The notes: generated by a model from the sequence alone, not told the origin. A DNA stretch of 64,000 nucleotides from Vibrio sp. S17_S38 (GCF_014694375.1 NZ_JAAUWW010000007.1:62001-126000), one strand, 5' to 3'; shown: positions 19,889 to 28,795, counted from the first letter of the stretch. Numbers and translations: made by a program.

Positions 19889-21040
19889 ATGTCGATTCCA
19901 AATTTTATCGAAGTTTATCGTGGCTTAATTTCAACATCATCGATTAGCTCCACGGATCCAGCTTGGGATCAAGGCAATGCCAAGGTTATCGAAAAATTAG
20001 CTCAATGGTTTAAAGACCTCAGTTTCGACGTAGAAGTGATCGAAGTCGAACCAGGTAAACACAACATGATTGCCAAGAAGGGCCAAGGGTCTGGAGGCTT
20101 ATTGTTATCCGGACATTCCGATACCGTCCCTTTTGACGAAGGCCGCTGGAGCTTTAACCCCCATGAACTCACCGAAGCCAATAATCGATTTTATGGTTTA
20201 GGCACTGCTGACATGAAAGGTTTCTTTGCCTTTATAATTGAAGCGGTGAAGAGCGTTGATTGGAGTAAGCAAACCAAGCCTCTTTACGTATTGGCAACTT
20301 GTGATGAAGAAACCACTATGCTTGGCGCTCGTCACTTCACAGAATTATGCCAAGCCGATGGCGCCCCCTATAAACCCGATTACTGCATTATTGGTGAGCC
20401 CACTAGCTTAAAACCCATTCGAGGTCATAAAGGTCATGTCGCCAATGCGGTGCGTGTCACAGGAAAATCAGGTCACTCTTCAGATCCAGCCCTTGGAGTG
20501 AATGCCATTGAGATTATGAACGAAGTATTATTTGCCTTAATGCAGCTGAGAGACAAGCTAGTCAAAGAATATCATCACCCAGGGTTTTCAATTCCAAGCC
20601 CAACCTTAAACTTAGGGCATATTCATGGAGGCGACAGTGCTAACCGTATTTGCGGCTGTTGTGAACTGCACTATGACGTTCGTCCACTACCCGGAATTAG
20701 TTTAGATGGGCTTGATAATATGCTGCGCTCAGCATTAAAAGAAGTACAAGCTAAATGGCCCGGTAGAATCGATATCACACCATTGCATGAAGCCATTCCT
20801 GGTTATGAGTGCCCACATGATCACCCTTTCATTGCCGATATGGAAAAAATTTGTGAGATACCTTCTGAAACAGTAAATTACTGTACCGAAGCACCATTCT
20901 TACAAGATGTATGTCCAACCTTAGTGTTAGGACCGGGTTCTATCGATCAAGCGCATCAACCGGATGAATTTCTAGCCTTTGAATTTATCGATCCAACGAT
21001 TAAAGTATTGTCTAAATCAATTAAACAGTTTTGCTTTTAA
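19889..21040 (+). CDS. argE: Acetylornithine deacetylase
   Basis: ArgE removes the acetyl group from N-acetylornithine; it is a di-zinc M20 metallopeptidase-fold enzyme. [13 protein letters not shown] near residue 75 supplies the first metal His-x-Asp, LGTADMKG near residue 110 the bridging Asp, and CDEETTMLG near residue 145 the catalytic Glu pair. The start at 19889 follows AAGGAAGC and gives [11 protein letters not shown] and 383 residues, the E. coli length. An earlier in-frame start at 19712 would cross the ARG boxes and is unlikely. Confidence 0.96.
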   Translation: MSIPNFIEVYRGLISTSSISSTDPAWDQGNAKVIEKLAQWFKDLSFDVEVIEVEPGKHNMIAKKGQGSGGLLLSGHSDTVPFDEGRWSFNPHELTEANNRFYGLGTADMKGFFAFIIEAVKSVDWSKQTKPLYVLATCDEETTMLGARHFTELCQADGAPYKPDYCIIGEPTSLKPIRGHKGHVANAVRVTGKSGHSSDPALGVNAIEIMNEVLFALMQLRDKLVKEYHHPGFSIPSPTLNLGHIHGGDSANRICGCCELHYDVRPLPGISLDGLDNMLRSALKEVQAKWPGRIDITPLHEAIPGYECPHDHPFIADMEKICEIPSETVNYCTEAPFLQDVCPTLVLGPGSIDQAHQPDEFLAFEFIDPTIKVLSKSIKQFCF

Positions 21041-21303
21041 GCTTGAAGATAAATATCGGCTTTTAGCATTAGCAATAATATTTTAAGTCGTTGAGGTGAG
21101 TGCGAGTAAACAACAGCACTTTAGCTTCAAGCTCAACAAATATACCACTTAAGGATTAAGTGATTAATATCTGATCAACATCAATCAGCAGCGTTTTTAT
21201 TTATTTAAAGCACGTAAAAGTTTGACTCAGTGCAAATAAATTCGCTAGATTGGTATCGAGACGAGAACAATGGATGTAATTTTTTTACAAGGTAGTGTTA
21301 AAA

Positions 21304-23931
21304 ATGAACGAAAAATATGATGCACTCAAAAGCAATGTACGCATGCTTGGTGAAATTCTGGGTAACACCATTCAAGAGGCACATGGTGATGCAATTTTAG
21401 AAAAAGTTGAGACTATCCGTAAGCTTTCAAAATCCGCCGCGGCTGGCAGCCAAGAGCGTGAAGATTTGATCGAAGAAATCAAAAACTTACCGAATGATCA
21501 ATTAACTCCAGTCGCCCACGCTTTTAGTCAATTCCTAAATCTGACCAACATTGCTGAGCAATACCATACAATTTCACGCCATTGTGAAGAGCATGTATGT
21601 GAACCAGATTCCATTAATACCTTGTTTGGCAAATTGGCCAACAACGAAATTAGTAAAGAAGAAACCGCAAAAGCAATCAAAGAACTCAACATCGAATTAG
21701 TGTTAACTGCACACCCAACTGAAATTGCTCGCCGCACCATGATCAACAAGTTGGTCAAAATAAACAAATGCTTATCGAAATTAGAACACAGTGATCTTTC
21801 TCCTCGTGAACGTCTAACAACAGAACGTCGTCTAGAAGGTTTAATTGCTCAATCTTGGCATTCAGATGTTATTCGCCAGCAACGCCCAACTCCGCTTGAT
21901 GAAGCCAAGTGGGGCTTTGCCGTTGTGGAAAATTCATTATGGGAAGCCGTCCCTGCCTTCCTACGTGAATTTGATGACCGTGTAAAAAGCTATATCGGTG
22001 AAGGCTTAGCCATTGATGATCGCCCTATACACTTTACCAACTGGATGGGCGGTGATCGCGACGGTAACCCAAATGTTACCCATCCAATAACCCAAGAAGT
22101 TTTGCTTCTTTCTCGTTGGAAAGCAGCGGATTTATTCTTAGGTGATATTCAAGAGTTAATCACTGAATTGTCTATGGTTCAATGTAATCAACAAGTTCGT
22201 GATTTAGCCGGCGATCAACACGAACCGTACCGTGCGATCCTAAAAGGCTTACGAACTTTATTGATCAATACCTGCGCAGTTTTAGAAGCGAAAATTAATG
22301 GAGAAGATACTCCTAACCTACCGATTTTAACCAGCGTTGATCAATTATGGGATCCGCTGATCGCTTGCTACCAATCATTACGCGAATGTGGCATGAGCAT
22401 TATTGCCGAAGGTACGATTGTTGACACTTTACGCCGCGTCAAAACGTTTGGTGTGCATTTAGTTCGTTTAGATATTCGTCAAGAAAGTACTCGTCACTCC
22501 GATGTTATCTCTGAAATGACACGTTTTCTTGAGATTGGTGATTATGCTCAATGGTCTGAAGATGAAAAAGTCGCATTCTTAATTAAAGAACTCAGCTCAA
22601 AACGCCCACTACTGCCTCGTAATTGGCAACCATCACCTGAAGTACAAGAAGTATTAGATACTTGCCGAGTGATGGCCGATCATCCGCGTGAAGCATTTGG
22701 TGCTTATGTTATTTCGATGGCGCGTACTGCTTCTGATGTTTTAGCGGTTCACTTACTTTTGCAAGAATGTGGCTGCAAATTCCGCATGGATGTGTGCCCA
22801 TTATTCGAAACCTTAGATGATTTAAATAATTCAGAAACCGTAATGAAGCAACTGTACTCACTAGAATGGTACCGAAACTTCATTAATAACCACCAGATGG
22901 TGATGATTGGTTACTCTGATTCAGCCAAAGATGCTGGTGTAATGTCGGCAGGTTGGGCGCAATACGCTGCTATGGATAAATTAGTGAAGGTTTCTGATGT
23001 TGAAGGCATCGACTTAACTTTATTCCACGGCCGTGGAGGTACAGTAGGACGCGGCGGAGCACCAGCGCATGCTGCATTACTTTCTCAACCACCACGCAGC
23101 TTAAAAGGCGGCTTACGGGTAACAGAGCAAGGCGAAATGATCCGCTTCAAATTGGGCTTGCCTGATGTCGCGGTAAACAGCTTTAATTTATATGCTAGCG
23201 CCATTTTAGAAGCGAACTTACTTCCGCCTCCAGAGCCAAAACAAGAGTGGCGCGATCTGATGGATGTATTATCAGAAGTATCGTGTGAAGCGTATCGTGG
23301 CATTGTTCAAGGAGAACCGGATTTTGTTCCTTACTTCCGCGCGGCTACACCAGAACAAGAATTAGGTAAATTACCGTTAGGTTCTCGCCCAGCAAAACGT
23401 AATCCAAGTGGTGGCGTAGAAAGCTTACGTGCGATCCCGTGGATTTTCTCATGGAGTCAAAACCGCCTAGTACTACCTGCATGGCTTGGCGCAGGTGAAG
23501 CGATTCAATACTCCATCGATAAAGGTCACCAAGCAATGTTAGAGGAAATGTGTCGTGAATGGCCATTCTTCTCAACTCGTTTAGGCATGCTCGAAATGGT
23601 GTACTCGAAATGTAATATAGACATTTCACGCTATTACGATCACCGTCTAACTGATGAATCTTTATGGCCCTTGGGTGAGCGTTTACGCACGCAATTGCAA
23701 AAAGACATCATCACAGTGCTAAACGTGGAAAACAACGAGAACTTGATGCAAAACGACCCTTGGGGGCTTGAGTCTATTCGTTTGCGTAACACCTACGTTG
23801 AACCACTCAACATGCTACAAGCGGAGTTGTTATACCGCACTCGTCAAACTGAAAACCCATCGCCTGAACTGGAAGAGGCGTTAATGTTGACCATCGCAGG
23901 TATTGCGGCTGGTATGCGTAACACTGGTTAA
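21304..23931 (+). CDS. ppc: Phosphoenolpyruvate carboxylase
   Basis: Ppc carboxylates phosphoenolpyruvate to oxaloacetate, refilling the TCA cycle. The 875-residue protein contains [14 protein letters not shown] (catalytic His, near residue 140), [10 protein letters not shown] near residue 540, [12 protein letters not shown] near residue 580, and the C-terminal AAGMRNTG. I choose the ATG at 21304 ([11 protein letters not shown]), matching E. coli; an in-frame GTG lies 9 bp upstream. It marks the left, conserved border of the accessory cluster; in Vibrio the next gene is normally aphA. Confidence 0.97.
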   Translation: MNEKYDALKSNVRMLGEILGNTIQEAHGDAILEKVETIRKLSKSAAAGSQEREDLIEEIKNLPNDQLTPVAHAFSQFLNLTNIAEQYHTISRHCEEHVCEPDSINTLFGKLANNEISKEETAKAIKELNIELVLTAHPTEIARRTMINKLVKINKCLSKLEHSDLSPRERLTTERRLEGLIAQSWHSDVIRQQRPTPLDEAKWGFAVVENSLWEAVPAFLREFDDRVKSYIGEGLAIDDRPIHFTNWMGGDRDGNPNVTHPITQEVLLLSRWKAADLFLGDIQELITELSMVQCNQQVRDLAGDQHEPYRAILKGLRTLLINTCAVLEAKINGEDTPNLPILTSVDQLWDPLIACYQSLRECGMSIIAEGTIVDTLRRVKTFGVHLVRLDIRQESTRHSDVISEMTRFLEIGDYAQWSEDEKVAFLIKELSSKRPLLPRNWQPSPEVQEVLDTCRVMADHPREAFGAYVISMARTASDVLAVHLLLQECGCKFRMDVCPLFETLDDLNNSETVMKQLYSLEWYRNFINNHQMVMIGYSDSAKDAGVMSAGWAQYAAMDKLVKVSDVEGIDLTLFHGRGGTVGRGGAPAHAALLSQPPRSLKGGLRVTEQGEMIRFKLGLPDVAVNSFNLYASAILEANLLPPPEPKQEWRDLMDVLSEVSCEAYRGIVQGEPDFVPYFRAATPEQELGKLPLGSRPAKRNPSGGVESLRAIPWIFSWSQNRLVLPAWLGAGEAIQYSIDKGHQAMLEEMCREWPFFSTRLGMLEMVYSKCNIDISRYYDHRLTDESLWPLGERLRTQLQKDIITVLNVENNENLMQNDPWGLESIRLRNTYVEPLNMLQAELLYRTRQTENPSPELEEALMLTIAGIAAGMRNTG

Positions 23932-23980
23932 CTCCTAATTTTTAGAGCTGAATTTTTATTAGTTCACGAAACCAAAATAT

Positions 23981-24005
23981 AAGCCGCACTCGTTGCGGCT
24001 TTTTT
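23981..24005 (+). terminator. ppc terminator
   Basis: AAGCCGCA and TGCGGCTT form an 8-bp stem with loop CTCGT, followed by TTTTTT. Confidence 0.9.
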
Positions 24006-24385
24006 GTGACACTCAAACATTCAAAAGCAGATCACGGATAGCGCCTTTGTCACTTCGAGATGACAATTTATCGTTATTCCCCCCATGAACATCACACCCT
24101 TTGATTACTCAATTCATACTCAAATTCCATCAGTGCAATGGTGAATTATACTAATCTAAGTAATTAGATAGTTAGTTAGATTGGTATTAACAGCTAATGG
24201 TTTAGAAGAATTATTCAAGGGAAACGCTAAAACTGTGTTCAATATTCATTGGCCGCTACAATGTAATAATTATGAGTATCAATAATTATTTTTTTGTTGT
24301 AACTCTAGAAACATATCAGAGAAGTATATTTATATTTAAAATTTTGTCTTAGTGTTTTAAATATTAAATAACTCTGTAGGTTGTA
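24006..24385. other. Left junction of the accessory cluster, no gene
   Basis: This 380-bp AT-rich gap separates the ppc terminator from the first cluster gene. No ORF of note is present. It contains a short TTGTCA/TGACAA inverted pair near 24050 and a longer dyad at 24148-24187. No tRNA, integrase or clear attachment site was seen. Confidence 0.5.
24148..24187. promoter_or_regulatory. Imperfect dyad upstream of the cluster
   Basis: ATACTAATCTAA (24148-24159) and TTAGATTGGTAT (24176-24187) are inverted repeats matching at 11 of 12 positions with 16 bp between. The spacing would suit a dimeric regulator or a weak hairpin. It lies about 200 bp before the first cluster gene; no known operator consensus fits. 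Confidence 0.35.
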
Positions 24386-24886
24386 ATGAAACACAAAGCT
24401 GTTTCTTTTTTTAATAGTCAAATTTCTGGCTTACCTTACGGGCCTTTATCAAAAGTAGAAGTTACCCATGAATTAGGCCAATTTGTAGAGGTGATGTCTA
24501 AATGCAATAAACGCAGGGAGTTAAACCTAGCTTCTTTTTTACATTGGATAAAACCAGCGGTAATTCATAGGCAATATAAGTTTTTGAAATTATCTAGCGA
24601 TGTTGGTTTTACAGGATATGTTATATGGGCTTGGGTAGATGATCTGACACTTAATAACTACATGACTCAACCTAAATTTTCATTAAAGCCAATGAATTGG
24701 AATGAAGGAAATAATTTAATAGTTGTGGATTGGTTTGTGGAAAAAAATAATACAAGTCAATTGAGAGAACTCTATAGATTCATTACTTTATCAGCAGGAA
24801 TGAATAGAAAAGAGATCAATATTTGTATTCGAGATAGTCAAGGTAATATTATCAAAACGAATAAACGGAGTGTTTATGGTTACTGA
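24386..24886 (+). CDS. HlyC-like toxin-activating acyltransferase homologue, catalytic His replaced
   Basis: Residues ~30-140 align with HlyC, which transfers fatty acyl groups from acyl-ACP to toxin lysines. Recalled anchor points are LG near the N-terminus, the Pro-Ala of KPAV (57-58), VIWAWV (79-84, compare YCSWANL in HlyC) and VVDWFV (113-118), whose Asp115 matches HlyC Asp92. In an ungapped alignment HlyC His23 falls on Arg43, so the catalytic His appears absent. MceI of the microcin E492 system belongs to the same superfamily and acts with MceJ in modifying a microcin C-terminus. Here the gene leads the cluster and overlaps the next gene by 11 bp. Function inferred, activity doubtful. 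Confidence 0.72.
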   Translation: MKHKAVSFFNSQISGLPYGPLSKVEVTHELGQFVEVMSKCNKRRELNLASFLHWIKPAVIHRQYKFLKLSSDVGFTGYVIWAWVDDLTLNNYMTQPKFSLKPMNWNEGNNLIVVDWFVEKNNTSQLRELYRFITLSAGMNRKEINICIRDSQGNIIKTNKRSVYGY

Positions 24887-26240
24887 TTTACTAAAAACGC
24901 ATAAGTTAGCTGGAAAAGATAACACTCCATGTATAGGTAATGATTTACCCGAAGAGTCCTTTGTTTCATTTGATACCTATAAGTTAAACGGAGCAGAAGT
25001 CGTTTGGATTAATAAAGAACTTATCCAGGAGTACAATATTGAACTTGATGAAAAAATCATTAAAGAGGAGCTTATTAATAATTTTAGTTACGTGTCTAAG
25101 AGCTATACGAAGAAAACAAGAATTGTAACTAATGATAAGAAATCATTCATGGCAGATCAGTATGGCTCTCGACATGAAGTATGTAACGGTGGTAGCGCAC
25201 GGTGCGGCTTGAATGGGTATTTTCAGATTAAAGGGATAGGACGTAATCCTCTAGTGGCTGTGAATATATCTGAAAGCCACTCACATGGTAAATTATTTAT
25301 TGATGAGGCTATTAGTGAGGCAATATGGGGTGAGATCTGCCATAAGCATCTACCCTACGGAGCAATACGAACGTTAGCCATTATCAAGACCAATACAAAA
25401 CATAAGTTTGGATACTTAGATAATGCACCCTATAAACACTGTGCCTTAGCTATCAGGGAAGTTTCTGTGCGCCCAGCACATTTTGAGCGATGTACTTTTT
25501 TCTGGCCAGAGGAGAGTTACAGCTTCCTACGGGATAATGATGCGAATCGAGTAAGAAAGGCCGTTCCGTACCTATCTAAATTGCTCTTTGGTGAGGTAAA
25601 TAATGTGTCACTCGGTGATGCCCTTAACAAAATGATTGATCGCCTAGCTTGTCAGATTGCAGCATCGAGAGTGAAAGGAATCCCACACGGTTCTTTAACC
25701 AGTTCAAACATATCGATAGATGGGCGGTTCTTGGATTTTGGTACCATAACGGCCGTGCCCGATTTTGGAAATTATGTATTGGCTAATGGTGTTGGTGCCG
25801 TATGGGATGATCATGAACTTATTAAATCCTGGCTGGTTAACTTCATCGACACGCTCAATCACTACTCGAAAGGTGAACTGACATTATGTCAAATAAGAGA
25901 ATACTCATCGGGGTTTTCGAAATTACTAGACGAATATGAGAATAAATTCTTGTTAATAGAGTTAGGAATTGAGGATCATTCAGATTTAAATTTGCTACGA
26001 GCTAGTCGTTTAAAAGAGCGGCTTAAAAGCGATGAGCGTAGAGTTATCACTCGCTTTAATGACCAAGAATTCCGCCAAAATATTCTCATTGAAGCCGAGA
26101 ATCAGGGGTTAGATGTGAATAATATTGGCTTCCCTTTACGAAACATCAAATATTCATCTTTTACCCTGCTTCAGGGGCACTTGAATACAAAGTACGACTA
26201 TCAATCAATTAGTCAGCTTATTAATAGTTACTTAGCATAA
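24876..26240 (+). CDS. Divergent SelO-like (pseudokinase AMPylase fold) protein
   Basis: SelO (YdiU) transfers AMP to proteins using a kinase fold with inverted ATP. Similar blocks occur in order: FQIKGIGRNPL (116-125, compare WHLKGAGLTPY in SelO; Lys119), IREVSVRPAHFE (193-204, compare MRVAPSHLRFGHFE; Arg194), and IPHGSLTSSNISIDG (269-283) with LDFG at 286-289, matching HGVMNTDN...LDYG. The metal-binding Asn278 and Asp287 are kept, but the Asp of HGVMNTDN is Ser277. At 454 residues it is similar in length to SelO. I choose the ATG at 24876 with ACGGAG upstream; it overlaps the HlyC-like gene, suggesting the two products work together. Role unknown; peptide modification is inferred from context. 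Confidence 0.7.
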   Translation: MVTDLLKTHKLAGKDNTPCIGNDLPEESFVSFDTYKLNGAEVVWINKELIQEYNIELDEKIIKEELINNFSYVSKSYTKKTRIVTNDKKSFMADQYGSRHEVCNGGSARCGLNGYFQIKGIGRNPLVAVNISESHSHGKLFIDEAISEAIWGEICHKHLPYGAIRTLAIIKTNTKHKFGYLDNAPYKHCALAIREVSVRPAHFERCTFFWPEESYSFLRDNDANRVRKAVPYLSKLLFGEVNNVSLGDALNKMIDRLACQIAASRVKGIPHGSLTSSNISIDGRFLDFGTITAVPDFGNYVLANGVGAVWDDHELIKSWLVNFIDTLNHYSKGELTLCQIREYSSGFSKLLDEYENKFLLIELGIEDHSDLNLLRASRLKERLKSDERRVITRFNDQEFRQNILIEAENQGLDVNNIGFPLRNIKYSSFTLLQGHLNTKYDYQSISQLINSYLA

Positions 26241-26245
26241 GTGAG

Positions 26246-27427
26246 ATGGTTATGATTGATGTGATTGAAGTAATTTTAATAACAACATCTTTTCTCTCGT
26301 TTATTACAACCTTAGTTTTATTTGGGTGCTATAAACTCAAAAAATCGAAGTGTAAAAATAGTAATGACCCAACAGTTTCGGTTTTTTTACCTTTCTATAA
26401 TGAAAACGAAGAGCATTTAATTTACGCACTAAACAAGCTAAACGATCAGAATTACCCAAGCCAAATTCAGGTTATTGTTATTGATGATGGCTCTACAAAC
26501 AACGCAATCAGTAGAGTTAAAGAATGGATTGATAACACCGAGATGAACCATGATTTCCAAATAATAGAAAGGCCAGTGAATGGTGGAAGAAAAGGCTTTG
26601 CCTTAGATCATGTACTAGACCTTGGCATTGCTACTGGAGAGGTCTATGTCGTTGTAGACAGTGATACTTATATCGATACCAACGGCATCTATGAGCTGGT
26701 AATTAAGCTTTGGTCTGATGAAAAATACGCTGCGGTCTGTGGGTATATTACGCCAGAAAACTATAAAGACAGTTTTATAGGAAAATTACAGCATTATGAA
26801 CACATTAGCTTTTATGGTGCGATAAGAGCCGCGCAAGACAAACTAGGTTGTGTTCCAGTATTAGCTGGCGCGTTTGTTGCTCACCGAGCTTCAGTGGTGA
26901 ATCAATTAGGTGGTTGGAGCGAGTGGCTGGTCGAAGATATCGCGTGGTGCTGGAAAGCGATTTCTAACGGATACCGAACAGGTTATGCGCCTAGAGCAAA
27001 AGCGACCACACAATGCCCGACAGACGTTAAAAGTTTGTTCAATCAACGTAGACGCTGGGCTAGGGGACGAGTAGAAGCTTATACAGAAGCTTGGAAGACT
27101 CATTGGATAGCAGGTCTATGCGCTTCTCCTTGGTTTTTACTTACGGCGGCCCAGTATTTATTTCCATCAAGCATTATTTTACTTGGATTTATGGTTGCGA
27201 TGGGTATTTGGATTCCAATAGTAGTTGCTGTTGCCAATGTATTTGTTTATTTTTTATTGGTGCATTCTTATATAAGAGATTTTGACCTTTCGGGTGAGTT
27301 ATCAAACCGACAAGTGATTAAAGCACCATTATATTCGGCTTTATTAGAATCGATTACGTGGCTACCTAATTTACTCGGCTATTCAGATGAAATTCTGGGT
27401 AAGAAGAAGGGATGGTTAACAAGGTGA
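26246..27427 (+). CDS. Membrane GT2 glycosyltransferase (processive type)
   Basis: A family 2 glycosyltransferase of about 393 residues. An N-terminal helix (about residues 5-25) precedes the GT-A domain with VSVFLPFYNENEE, the first Asp pair VIDDGS, the DxD-like VVDSDTYID, the catalytic LVEDIAWCW segment and QRRRW, a motif of processive enzymes such as hyaluronan, cellulose and poly-GlcNAc synthases. Two or more C-terminal helices follow. It starts 5 bp after the SelO-like gene; ATGs at 26246 and 26252 are both possible. In this setting it may glycosylate the peptide or build a glycan for it; neither is shown by the sequence. Confidence 0.85.
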   Translation: MVMIDVIEVILITTSFLSFITTLVLFGCYKLKKSKCKNSNDPTVSVFLPFYNENEEHLIYALNKLNDQNYPSQIQVIVIDDGSTNNAISRVKEWIDNTEMNHDFQIIERPVNGGRKGFALDHVLDLGIATGEVYVVVDSDTYIDTNGIYELVIKLWSDEKYAAVCGYITPENYKDSFIGKLQHYEHISFYGAIRAAQDKLGCVPVLAGAFVAHRASVVNQLGGWSEWLVEDIAWCWKAISNGYRTGYAPRAKATTQCPTDVKSLFNQRRRWARGRVEAYTEAWKTHWIAGLCASPWFLLTAAQYLFPSSIILLGFMVAMGIWIPIVVAVANVFVYFLLVHSYIRDFDLSGELSNRQVIKAPLYSALLESITWLPNLLGYSDEILGKKKGWLTR

Positions 27428-27532
27428 TTTCTATGAGCGCAGTACTCTTTTACTGTAATTAAATATAAGGAAATAACTTATGTATAACTTAAGTGTTGAT
27501 GAAATTTGTCTAGTTGATGGTGGTGGTGATGG
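27414..27532 (+). repeat. 119-bp upstream/leader module, copy 1
   Basis: This stretch is repeated at 28310-28428 at the same length with few differences. It starts with the last codons of the glycosyltransferase gene, spans the promoter-like region and TAAGGA ribosome-binding site, and covers the first ~17 codons of precursor 1, including the double-glycine leader. At the -10 position this copy has TGTAAT (27454-27459). The duplication shows that precursor units were multiplied in place. Confidence 0.85.
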
Positions 27533-27725
27533 CGCTGGAAAATTAATCTGGGAAGGGACTAAATGGGTAGCTGGAAATTTAGCATGGGGAGCGTTAACTA
27601 ATTCTCACACATATACTAACAATCCAGCACGCACTGGCTCTAATCAGACGTATGGTGCCCAAGGGCGCGATACTGGTGGTTGCACTATGCAAAGTGGCGG
27701 TGCAATGGCACATGGGAGTTGCTAA
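27480..27725 (+). CDS. Microcin/RiPP precursor peptide 1 with double-glycine leader
   Basis: An 81-residue peptide beginning MYNLSVDEICLVDGGG. L4, S5, E8, I9, V12 and G14-G15 fit the LSxxEL...GG leader consensus cut by C39 peptidase transporters, with cleavage expected after one of Gly15 or Gly16. The core of about 65 residues is Gly/Asn/Thr-rich, starts with a Trp-containing hydrophobic part (KLIWEGTKWVAGNLAWGAL) and ends with two Cys in GGCTMQSGGAMAHGSC, which could form a disulfide or be a modification site. TAAGGA lies eight bases before the ATG. A hairpin follows it and then a membrane-protein gene, the probable immunity gene. Confidence 0.85.
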   Translation: MYNLSVDEICLVDGGGDGAGKLIWEGTKWVAGNLAWGALTNSHTYTNNPARTGSNQTYGAQGRDTGGCTMQSGGAMAHGSC

Positions 27726-27733
27726 GTCTTTAT

Positions 27734-27766
27734 AGCTAGGCATTGCGCCTAGCTGTTTCCCTTTTT
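27734..27766 (+). terminator. Hairpin after precursor 1
   Basis: AGCTAGGC (27734-27741) and GCCTAGCT (27747-27754) form an 8-bp stem, followed by GTTTCCCTTTTT. It is probably a partial terminator that makes precursor transcripts more abundant than the downstream gene. Confidence 0.65.
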
Positions 27767-27785
27767 ATTGAGATCTAGAGAAAAT

Positions 27786-28256
27786 ATGTTTTTATATCAT
27801 TCTAATCAAAGCGTAATTTATTATATTTTAAAATCGTTTTTATTATGCGTTGTCGTAGCTATACCTACTTCTCTAATTCTTGGCTATTTCGAATATTTTC
27901 AAAGTGAATCCTCGGAAGAAAATATAACATTCTATGATGTCTTAGGTGGTGGTTTTATTTCACCTGTTGTTGAAATGCTAATGATATATGTTTTAATGTC
28001 TATTTTAGGTTTATTTTTTGAGAGTAGAAATACAAAGGCTATTATCGTTGCTGCTTTTATATCTTATCTTCATGGCTTGGTGGTTCCATTTTGGGGTGTA
28101 ATCACATTCTTCTCATTTTTTGTTTTTTCTCTTTCATATCTTGTGTGGTCAGAAAATAAAGTATGGCTTGGTTTTTTTGTTTCAATATCTATTCATTTTA
28201 TGCTTAATTTTTTTTCTTTACTTTTTGTGTATTTTGGACAGTTTTATTATTTATAA
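27786..28256 (+). CDS. Membrane protein, degenerate CPBP-like; candidate immunity protein 1
   Basis: A 156-residue, very hydrophobic protein with four or more helices. The frame opens at a TTG at 27768, but the ATG at 27786 with AGAGAA upstream is the better start. ISPVVEMLMIYVL, SYLHGL and ISIHFMLNF sit where CPBP (CAAX protease and bacteriocin-processing) enzymes have their EExxxR, FxxxH and HxxxN motifs, but the first has a single Glu and no Arg. CPBP proteins are frequent bacteriocin immunity proteins. Position directly after precursor 1 supports immunity; a processing role is the alternative. Confidence 0.6.
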   Translation: MFLYHSNQSVIYYILKSFLLCVVVAIPTSLILGYFEYFQSESSEENITFYDVLGGGFISPVVEMLMIYVLMSILGLFFESRNTKAIIVAAFISYLHGLVVPFWGVITFFSFFVFSLSYLVWSENKVWLGFFVSISIHFMLNFFSLLFVYFGQFYYL

Positions 28257-28309
28257 ATAGAATCTCATTACTTGGTTGTTAAAATGAAACCTTGGATAAT
28301 AAAAATGTT

Positions 28310-28428
28310 GGTTAACAAGCTGGTTTTTATGAGCGCAGTACTCTTTTACTATAATTTAATATAAGGAAATAACTTATGTACAACTTAAGTGTTGATGAAA
28401 TATCTATGGTTGATGGTGGTGGTGATGG
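28310..28428 (+). repeat. 119-bp upstream/leader module, copy 2
   Basis: Second copy of the module at 27414-27532, shifted by 896 bp, with no length change. It begins with a GGTTAACAAG relic of the glycosyltransferase 3' end, which gives the direction of copying. This copy has a perfect TATAAT at 28350-28355 about 20 bases before the precursor 2 start codon, so it may be the stronger promoter. Confidence 0.85.
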
Positions 28429-28639
28429 TAATAGCAGTGGTTACCCAGCCTCGCCTAGTGCAATAAATCAAATGGCTGGTCCCCAAGGTGATGCAGGTAG
28501 GAGTCAGCTTGCGAATGCGGCTTGCCAAGGTGCTTTTGCTGCGTTAGGAGGTGCCGTAGGATTTGGCGCTAAGAGTTTAGGTGCTGCTGCTGGGGGAACA
28601 GGTGGCTTTGGCTTTGGAGGGGGGATGTGCAACTTCTAA
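28376..28639 (+). CDS. Microcin/RiPP precursor peptide 2 with double-glycine leader
   Basis: An 87-residue peptide beginning MYNLSVDEISMVDGGG, the same leader as precursor 1 with changes only at residues 10 and 11. The predicted core of about 71 residues has a polar N-terminal part and a long Gly/Ala-rich part (AALGGAVGFGAKSLGAAAG) with one Cys near the middle and one two residues before the end (GGGMCNF). This Gly/Ala-rich membrane-active pattern resembles colicin V and class II microcins. The stop codon overlaps the start of a 50-residue two-helix protein gene (TAATG). Confidence 0.88.
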   Translation: MYNLSVDEISMVDGGGDGNSSGYPASPSAINQMAGPQGDAGRSQLANAACQGAFAALGGAVGFGAKSLGAAAGGTGGFGFGGGMCNF

Positions 28640-28791
28640 TGCGCTTCATATATTTAACTTCCACAGCCATTATGGCTAGCCTAATTGGTTATGTGGCGTT
28701 TAAAACTGATCTGAATTTTTATTTAAGACTAGTCTTATTTGTGACATTCATAATCCATGTGCTGTTAGTTAAGTCTTTCTATAAAAAATAA
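28639..28791 (+). CDS. 50-residue two-helix membrane protein; candidate immunity protein 2
   Basis: The ATG at 28639 overlaps the precursor 2 stop codon by one base, so the two are likely translated in tandem. The product starts MRFIYLTSTAIMASLIGYVA, followed by a short polar loop, a second helix (LRLVLFVTFIIHVLLV) and a KSFYKK basic tail. Small two-helix proteins encoded next to microcin precursors are typical immunity proteins (MchI of microcin H47 is one). No family was recognised beyond this layout. Confidence 0.62.
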   Translation: MRFIYLTSTAIMASLIGYVAFKTDLNFYLRLVLFVTFIIHVLLVKSFYKK

Positions 28792-28795
28792 ATAT

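Noticed and set aside
28284..28364. 26-codon ORF (and the MSAVLFY micro-ORF in both leader modules) upstream of the precursors
   Set aside because: The frame covers the promoter-like TATAAT and lacks a ribosome-binding site; the shared residues follow from the DNA duplication.
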